Shown here: piece by piece, positions 5,328 through 7,149 of the stretch
Layout: every line of letters begins with the position of its first letter
Position numbering within the stretch: position 1 is the first letter of the stretch
NCBI GenBank assembly: GCA_017443165.1
Contig: JAFSOW010000099.1
Coordinates: 1 to 7,149, forward strand
Source of the DNA: Acidaminococcaceae bacterium
GTDB taxonomy: Bacteria > Bacillota > Negativicutes > Acidaminococcales > Acidaminococcaceae
Length of the DNA: 7,149 bases
Reading direction: 5' to 3'
Made by a program: the position numbers and the translations under genes
The notes under the pieces: model-generated
Databases searched by the model: none
What the model saw: the letters and a program-made list of their open reading frames with translations, nothing else
What the model was told of the DNA's origin: nothing

Positions 5328-6875
5328 TTATTTAGCAGCAGTGTTCCGCTTTATTGCTTCTTCCAGTTTATCCAGGTACTGTTGAATTGTTTCAATAATA
5401 ACCTGTCTGGAAACGGCGTCCTTTTCAATGCGTTCCAGATACTCACAGAAAGAAACCGTCATATCCTGTTCTTTTGTGAAAAAGAGCGTGGAAGGAACCG
5501 AGGACCGGTACAGGATCACGCCAGCTGTTTCATTGGCTATGACGGAAAAGGCGCGGGGAGACAGTGTCCCGGAAGCCGGATTTATGCTGTCAGGCGAAAG
5601 CAGAACGATATGATAATCGTCAGTTGTTTTGAACCGGCGCAGGGCAGCTGCCAGATGCATATAAAACTCTTTTGCCGTATAGCAGAGAGCAGGCGAACCA
5701 AATAAATCCGCAAGGGGAACCGGCACAGAACCATTTACTACCGTGGTGATATCGGGAAGAGAGAAAATGTCGGTGACCGGGCTTTCCGTTTTATCCTTTC
5801 GCAGGAACAGAATATCCCGGTAATTGCGTACGTTTTCGTAAAACAATTCACATCCGGGGCGCAGGGAAAGGCTTTTGCCTACGGCTTCCGGCATGGTAAG
5901 CCAGGAAGGCGTGACGTGAAACTGTATCGTCCTGCTGCCGGCAGCCGGGAACCGGGAAAGAGCATTTCCGATTTTCGCGAAGTTGGAAGAATTATAAATC
6001 TTCATAAGCGGACGGCAAAGGGAAAGAAAATCACGGAATTCCTTTTCCAGCGCATCCACAGCCCGCTTATCGTGCACCAATATGTTGAGCCGGTTTTTGC
6101 CGGCTTCGCCGGTAGTATGGCCGAGGATGGCAACGTTTCCGCTGCCGATGAACACTGTGCGTTTGAAAATGTTGTCCCGCAGTCTGGGACAGTAATACGG
6201 TTCGATATGTCCGGTGGCATACAGCGGCGACCACTTGGCGACAGCTTCCAGCATTTCGCCCAGGGTCCGGCGCACGGTATGGACGATAACTATGCGACCG
6301 CCTTTCTGCAGGATCGTTTTGAGCAGAATGGACCAGTTTTTTACAAAATCCGGGTTTTCATACAGCCACACCATATCCTCTTCTGAATGGAGCAACAGCT
6401 TTGCCGGCTTGCCAAGCGCAGCCAGTTCTGTAAGAAACTGAATCGCGCATTCCCGCTTTCCTGCGTTGCCGTAATAGAAACCTGTCTCTTTTTCCTTCGA
6501 GGGGGAGGTCACGCTTTCAGAAGGCTGAAAGGAAAACCTGTTGCCATCATATTTATTGGATGAAGCATCGAAACCGGGCTCATCCTTCAGCCAGTTTGCA
6601 ATGAGCATGATGGCGGTGTTGATATCTTCCGGCCAGCGTTTGCCGGGGCATATGGCTCCCGCCAGGGCTTCTTTCTGCGCTTTTGTCCGGATAGCCTGCG
6701 CGAAAAAAGCGGAAGCAGGGTATATAAAATCCCGGTGCTTCGGCACGCCCCGGGCGCCGGTACGGATGCGGCTGATATAAGAAGCGTCGAAGGAAACCTC
6801 CTTGCCCAGCCGGGTATTTTTCGTATGGGTCAGCTGCATCAGGAAATTCAGTTTATCGCCAATGATCCGTTTCAT
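5328..6875 (-). CDS. Helix-turn-helix (Xre-like) protein with a long unrecognised C-terminal region
   Basis: A 515-residue protein, probably cytoplasmic, with no signal peptide or membrane helix. The N-terminus looks like a lambda-repressor/Xre-type DNA-binding fold: RLGKEVSFDASYISRIRTGAR (about 22-42) reads as helix 2, turn and recognition helix, followed by the basic GVPKHRD (43-49). A low-complexity Ser/Lys/Glu linker sits at about 103-131. The rest alternates hydrophobic strands and helices, with KLLLHSEEDMVWLY (159-172), GGRIVIVHTVRR (192-203) and FKRTVFIGSGNVAILGHTTG (237-256) in the middle, and a helical, charged end (473-512). I do not recognise this 380-residue part; the last of these loosely recalls phospholipase-D-like folds but lacks an HxK motif, so no enzyme activity is proposed. 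The ATG at 6875 has AGAAAGG 8 bases upstream; an in-frame ATG at 6941 lacks such a site and adds an unrelated leader. It may regulate the downstream tannase gene, itself, or an unseen neighbour. Confidence 0.75.
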   Translation of the reverse strand: MKRIIGDKLNFLMQLTHTKNTRLGKEVSFDASYISRIRTGARGVPKHRDFIYPASAFFAQAIRTKAQKEALAGAICPGKRWPEDINTAIMLIANWLKDEPGFDASSNKYDGNRFSFQPSESVTSPSKEKETGFYYGNAGKRECAIQFLTELAALGKPAKLLLHSEEDMVWLYENPDFVKNWSILLKTILQKGGRIVIVHTVRRTLGEMLEAVAKWSPLYATGHIEPYYCPRLRDNIFKRTVFIGSGNVAILGHTTGEAGKNRLNILVHDKRAVDALEKEFRDFLSLCRPLMKIYNSSNFAKIGNALSRFPAAGSRTIQFHVTPSWLTMPEAVGKSLSLRPGCELFYENVRNYRDILFLRKDKTESPVTDIFSLPDITTVVNGSVPVPLADLFGSPALCYTAKEFYMHLAAALRRFKTTDDYHIVLLSPDSINPASGTLSPRAFSVIANETAGVILYRSSVPSTLFFTKEQDMTVSFCEYLERIEKDAVSRQVIIETIQQYLDKLEEAIKRNTAAK

Positions 6876-6978
6876 AAGTGATACCTTTCTTGCTCTGCAG
6901 ATTCTTTCATAACTCCGGTTATCCGGTAAAAGCCCGGACACTTATCCTGGAAAGAATGAAATGCTTTATTGTAAGTGT

Positions 6979-7007
6979 ATCATACTTAGGATTCATAAAA
7001 CAATAAA
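6979..7007 (-). promoter_or_regulatory. Candidate promoter of the HTH gene
   Basis: On the minus strand TATGAT (6979-6984) is a good -10; the hexamer 17 bases upstream is TTTATT (7002-7007), a poor -35. The leader would be about 100 bases. TAAGT/ACTTA half-sites (6972-6976, 6984-6988) flank the -10 and might allow autoregulation. This is weak in an AT-rich region. Confidence 0.35.
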
Positions 7008-7036
7008 AAATGACAAAAATGACACTTTTTAGACCG

Positions 7037-7055
7037 AAATTGGCAGTGCCAATTT
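7037..7055. promoter_or_regulatory. Perfect 19-base palindrome, operator-like
   Basis: AAATTGGCA-G-TGCCAATTT is a perfect 9+1+9 inverted repeat in the AT-rich region upstream of the HTH gene. No T-run of useful length follows on either strand, so it looks more like a dimeric regulator site than a terminator. It lies about 160 bases upstream of the HTH start and upstream of a plus-strand TATAAT (7090-7095). Direct TGACA repeats (7011-7015, 7020-7024) lie beside it. The remainder of 6876-7149 holds no supported gene. Confidence 0.45.
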
Positions 7056-7089
7056 TAAAAAGTATATTAAAAAATAATCTTACAAAAGT

Positions 7090-7095
7090 TATAAT
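7090..7095 (+). promoter_or_regulatory. Possible -10 box of a rightward promoter
   Basis: TATAAT on the plus strand, followed at about 7107 by AAGGGAAG. Seventeen bases upstream is only TTAAAA. A gene divergent from the HTH gene could begin right of the window, but no start codon follows the purine-rich stretch at a useful distance before the edge. The call rests on one hexamer in AT-rich DNA. Confidence 0.2.
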
Positions 7096-7149
7096 AAATA
7101 TATATAAAAGGGAAGCCAATACACTACAGGGTTATCAGAACCATTATAC

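Noticed and set aside
5916..6386. Plus-strand 156-codon frame antisense to the HTH gene
   Set aside because: The sense frame is longer, has a good ribosome site and a recognisable HTH; the antisense frame has neither a recognised domain nor a promoter.
6919..7119. Minus-strand open frame of 66 codons, hydrophobic
   Set aside because: It lies in AT-rich promoter DNA, overlaps the palindrome and the candidate promoter, and has no convincing ribosome site; AT-rich codons give Phe/Ile-rich products by chance.

Overview
The window reads as ordinary chromosomal DNA of a low-to-moderate GC anaerobe. Gene content and protein style suggest a member of the Negativicutes (Acidaminococcus/Phascolarctobacterium-like). 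That assignment is inference from protein flavour only; no rRNA or other marker is present.

Layout. Positions 1-148 hold the first copy of a long palindromic repeat, cut by the left edge. A hairpin terminator (181-213) follows, then purC on the minus strand (238-1104). A divergent intergenic region (1105-1301) leads into a plus-strand sodium:solute symporter (1302-2714). Between the symporter and the next gene lies a second, inverted copy of the repeat (2767-2918), whose outer arms also look like a bidirectional terminator. Next on the minus strand is a 719-residue secreted alpha/beta hydrolase that looks like a subtype B tannase (2931-5090). It has a good extended -10 promoter and a palindrome at the -35 region. 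Upstream of it, also minus strand and separated by a terminator, is a 515-residue protein with an N-terminal helix-turn-helix and a long C-terminal part I do not recognise (5328-6875). The last 274 bases are AT-rich non-coding DNA with a perfect 19-base palindrome and promoter-like boxes.

How the parts relate. Each of the four genes appears to be its own transcription unit, and no operon is evident. purC is housekeeping (purine synthesis). The symporter imports an unknown solute. The tannase-like enzyme would act outside the cytoplasm on gallate esters or related plant phenolics. The HTH protein sits directly upstream of the tannase gene on the same strand and could regulate it or itself, but nothing in the sequence proves this.

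The most interesting signal is the repeat pair. A 41-base core is 40/41 identical, while the flanking arms differ in sequence yet stay self-complementary in each copy. That is the signature of an element kept for its folded structure, comparable in style to enterobacterial ERIC elements. I see no clear novel multi-gene system.
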